A stretch of DNA of 7,909 nt, taken from Bacteroidales bacterium. GTDB taxonomy: Bacteria > Bacteroidota > Bacteroidia > Bacteroidales > UBA932. Below the pieces are notes generated by a model. The model searched no databases, was not told the origin of the DNA, and saw nothing but the letters and a program-made list of their open reading frames with translations. How positions within the stretch are numbered: the stretch's first letter is position 1; every line of letters starts with the position of its first letter. The position numbers and the translations under genes are program-made. This document shows positions 6,211 to 7,909 of this stretch, one piece after another. The stretch is taken from assembly GCA_013335275.1 (NCBI GenBank), contig JAAXVX010000058.1:1-7909 (forward strand), in the 5' to 3' direction.

Positions 6211-7299
6211 ATGATGCACGAGAAAAATCACAATAGCGCACTTACTGTTAACGAAGGAGTAGAACAGCCACCTGTTGTCAACCCATATATCCAGAACTTT
6301 TATAAAAAGCACAAAACCAGAATTTTTTCTGCGGATGAATATATTGAAGGTATTCTTGCAGGAAATACATCAATACTAAGCCAGGCAATTACTCTCGTAG
6401 AGAGCAACAGGCACGATCACCGGATTCTTTCCCAAACGATTATTGAAGCTTGCCAGCCCCATTGCGTAAAATCAATGAGAATAGGCATTACCGGCGTTCC
6501 GGGAGCTGGGAAAAGCACCTTTATTGAAGCTTTTGGCGGCCTTATTACCGGAAGCGGGCACAAACTGGCCGTGCTGGCAATTGACCCGAGCAGTGAGAAA
6601 AGCAAAGGGAGTATTCTTGGAGACAAAACACGTATGGAGACCCTTTGTTCCGACCCTAAAGCTTTCATCCGCCCCAGCCCTACCGGCGGTTCTCTTGGCG
6701 GTGTTGCCAGAAAGACAAGAGAGAGTATAGTATTATGCGAAGCTGCAGGTTTTGATGTTATTTTCATTGAAACCGTTGGCGTTGGTCAGTCGGAAACGAC
6801 AGTACACTCAATGAGCGACTTTTTCCTTTTGCTTATGCTGGCTGGTGCCGGGGACGAACTTCAGGGCATAAAGAGAGGAATAATGGAGATGTCCGACTTG
6901 ATTGCAATTACTAAAGCAGACGGGAGTAACGTTGAGAAAGCAACACTGGCAAAAGCACTCTATTCCAACGCTCTTCATCTGTTCCCTCCAACAGAATCGT
7001 CATGGGTTCCTACCGCAATGACCTCTTCTGCTGTTACAAAAACAGGGCTGACTGAAATCCTCGAAAAGATTCTTGAGTATTTCCGCCTTACAGAAGCAAA
7101 CGGGTATTACCTGCACAAAAGGAGAGAGCAATCCAGATACTGGATGTATGAAACAATTAATGAAGGGTTGAAAAATAGATTTTTTGAAGACACCCATATA
7201 CAGGGACAACTTAAAAAATATGAAGAAATGGTTATGAGTGGAGAAATTGGTTCATTCACAGCGGCCTCCGAACTTCTGAAAACTTACAACAGCAAATGA
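6211..7299 (+). CDS. meaB: Methylmalonyl-CoA mutase-associated GTPase MeaB (ArgK family)
   Basis: MeaB is a SIMIBI-class G3E-type GTPase that loads and protects the adenosylcobalamin cofactor of methylmalonyl-CoA mutase (human orthologue MMAA), supporting the succinate/propionate route. The 362 residues include an N-terminal helical arm (about 1-88) and a G domain: Walker A GVPGAGKST at 95-103, LAIDPSSEKSKGSILGDKTR at about 122-141 (Mg/base-II and switch I-like region), RPSPTGGSLGGVARKTRE at about 154-171 (switch), the Walker B/G3 segment FIETVGVGQSE at 185-195, and TKAD at 234-237 as G4. The G4 motif is TKAD rather than NKxD, which as I recall is also seen in human MMAA (TKSD), so it is not a defect. 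The C-terminal region (about 300-362) is the dimerisation arm. The mutase subunit genes mutA/mutB are not in the window. The older name, LAO/AO transport ATPase, is misleading. Two tandem ATGs (6211, 6214) make the exact start ambiguous by one residue. Confidence 0.95.
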   Translation: MMHEKNHNSALTVNEGVEQPPVVNPYIQNFYKKHKTRIFSADEYIEGILAGNTSILSQAITLVESNRHDHRILSQTIIEACQPHCVKSMRIGITGVPGAGKSTFIEAFGGLITGSGHKLAVLAIDPSSEKSKGSILGDKTRMETLCSDPKAFIRPSPTGGSLGGVARKTRESIVLCEAAGFDVIFIETVGVGQSETTVHSMSDFFLLLMLAGAGDELQGIKRGIMEMSDLIAITKADGSNVEKATLAKALYSNALHLFPPTESSWVPTAMTSSAVTKTGLTEILEKILEYFRLTEANGYYLHKRREQSRYWMYETINEGLKNRFFEDTHIQGQLKKYEEMVMSGEIGSFTAASELLKTYNSK

Positions 7300-7909
7300 A
7301 TATACTCATTGATGCATTAAAAAACAGCATCCTCATTACCGGACTGGTAATGATTATGATGTTGCTTATTGAATACGTAAACATCCATTCACACGGAGCG
7401 ACTTTCAAGAAACTTAAGAAATCGCCCGTAAAACAGGTATTACTGGCTGCTCTGCTTGGTCTTGTGCCGGGATGTGTGGGCGGTTTCGCAGTAGTTTCCC
7501 TTTATACTCATAATCTTCTTAGTTTCGGTTCACTGGTAGCTATGATGATTGCATCTTCGGGCGACGAGGCGTTTCTTCTCATGGCCATGATTCCTAAAAC
7601 GGCAATCATTCTTTTTGTTGCGTTGTTTGTTATCGGGATTGCAGCAGGTATATTAGTTGACAAAATTTACAAAGGTGGCAAAAGACCTTTTTCCCCTGAA
7701 CATTATCAGCTTCATGAAGAGTGCTGCGAAGAGCGAAAAACTCAGGACGAGATTCACACTCATACTCAAGCCCATAATCATATTGTATTCGGAACTGAAA
7801 ACGGAAAGACACCGCGTAAATGGTCAAAAGAGAGGCTGTCAATAATGGCAGGTATTGCAATATTTATTGTTGCAGTTGTTTTTGGCCTTCTTGAACATGA
7901 ACATTCTGC
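7296..7909 (+). CDS. Putative heavy-metal/manganese exporter, ArsP_2-like multi-pass membrane protein (partial, C-terminus missing)
   Basis: The ATG at 7296 overlaps the meaB stop (ATGA), and 204 residues are visible before the window ends. Hydrophobic segments at about 10-30, 47-70, 73-100, 101-123 and 182-200 indicate a multi-pass inner-membrane protein. The segment LLGLVPGCVGGFAVVSLYTH (54-73 region), followed by LSFGSLVAMMIASSGDEAFLL, resembles the family annotated as putative 10-TM metal exporters or putative manganese transporters (ArsP_2, PF11449), whose members carry a similar VPxCG...SLY motif and an S-S/T-x-DE segment. A hydrophilic loop (about 124-180) is rich in potential metal ligands: His136, His140, Cys143, Cys144, His154, His156, His160 and His162, and the last visible residues are EHEHS. 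The family is expected to have about ten helices in two halves, so roughly half the protein is missing here. Substrate assignment is by family only. The stop/start overlap implies translational coupling to meaB. Confidence 0.78.
   Translation, partial: MNILIDALKNSILITGLVMIMMLLIEYVNIHSHGATFKKLKKSPVKQVLLAALLGLVPGCVGGFAVVSLYTHNLLSFGSLVAMMIASSGDEAFLLMAMIPKTAIILFVALFVIGIAAGILVDKIYKGGKRPFSPEHYQLHEECCEERKTQDEIHTHTQAHNHIVFGTENGKTPRKWSKERLSIMAGIAIFIVAVVFGLLEHEHS

Noticed and set aside
6417..6767. 116-codon minus-strand frame opposite meaB.
   Set aside because: It lies entirely within the conserved GTPase domain of meaB on the other strand and has no family features of its own.
6910..6921. TKAD instead of NKxD in the MeaB G4 motif as a sign of a defective GTPase.
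   Set aside because: The MeaB/MMAA family, including human MMAA as I recall it, tolerates Thr at this position, and all other G motifs are intact.
1..7909. Search for CRISPR repeats, insertion-sequence ends, tRNA genes, att sites, toxin-antitoxin pairs or defence genes.
   Set aside because: Nothing with the needed repeats, cloverleaf, terminal inverted repeats or protein motifs was seen; gene content is chromosomal housekeeping and envelope functions.

Overview
The window looks like an ordinary chromosomal stretch from a member of the Bacteroidota, most likely Bacteroidales. The evidence is a CarboxypepD_reg/plug/beta-barrel outer-membrane protein, a FimA/Mfa1-like fimbrillin lipoprotein, a DUF1573 protein, a Bacteroidota-style seryl-tRNA synthetase, and promoters of the TTTG / TAnnTTTG type (the Bacteroidota primary sigma factor consensus) in front of almost every transcription unit. 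No tRNA, rRNA, CRISPR array, insertion sequence, integrase or attachment site was seen.

Layout. The left part (1-3567) reads entirely on the minus strand. serS comes first, followed 18 bp later by ruvC, then after 88 bp by a large outer-membrane beta-barrel protein whose C-terminus lies beyond base 1. serS has a good promoter at 3591-3623. From the same intergenic region (3568-3744), a fimbrillin-type lipoprotein gene starts on the plus strand (3745-4785) with its own TATTTTTG box. It converges on a small 55-residue 2[4Fe-4S] ferredoxin gene (4832-4999, minus), and a strong hairpin at 4788-4811 sits between the two stop codons. The ferredoxin gene and the next plus-strand unit fire back to back from a compact 111-bp region with overlapping promoters and an 8-bp dyad.

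The right part (5111-7909) is a tight plus-strand operon: an exported DUF1573 protein with three Ig-like repeats, then 5 bp later the GTPase meaB (chaperone of B12-dependent methylmalonyl-CoA mutase), then, by an ATGA stop/start overlap, a membrane protein of the ArsP_2 / putative manganese exporter type that runs off the right edge.

Functionally the window mixes housekeeping (serS, ruvC, ferredoxin), cell-envelope proteins (barrel protein, fimbrillin, DUF1573 protein) and a metabolic/metal module (meaB plus exporter). No complete, undescribed defence or mobile system was recognised. The points most worth a second look are the stand-alone fimbrillin with a conserved-looking arginine processing site, the dyad in the divergent promoter, and the coupling of meaB to a metal exporter with a His/Cys-rich loop.
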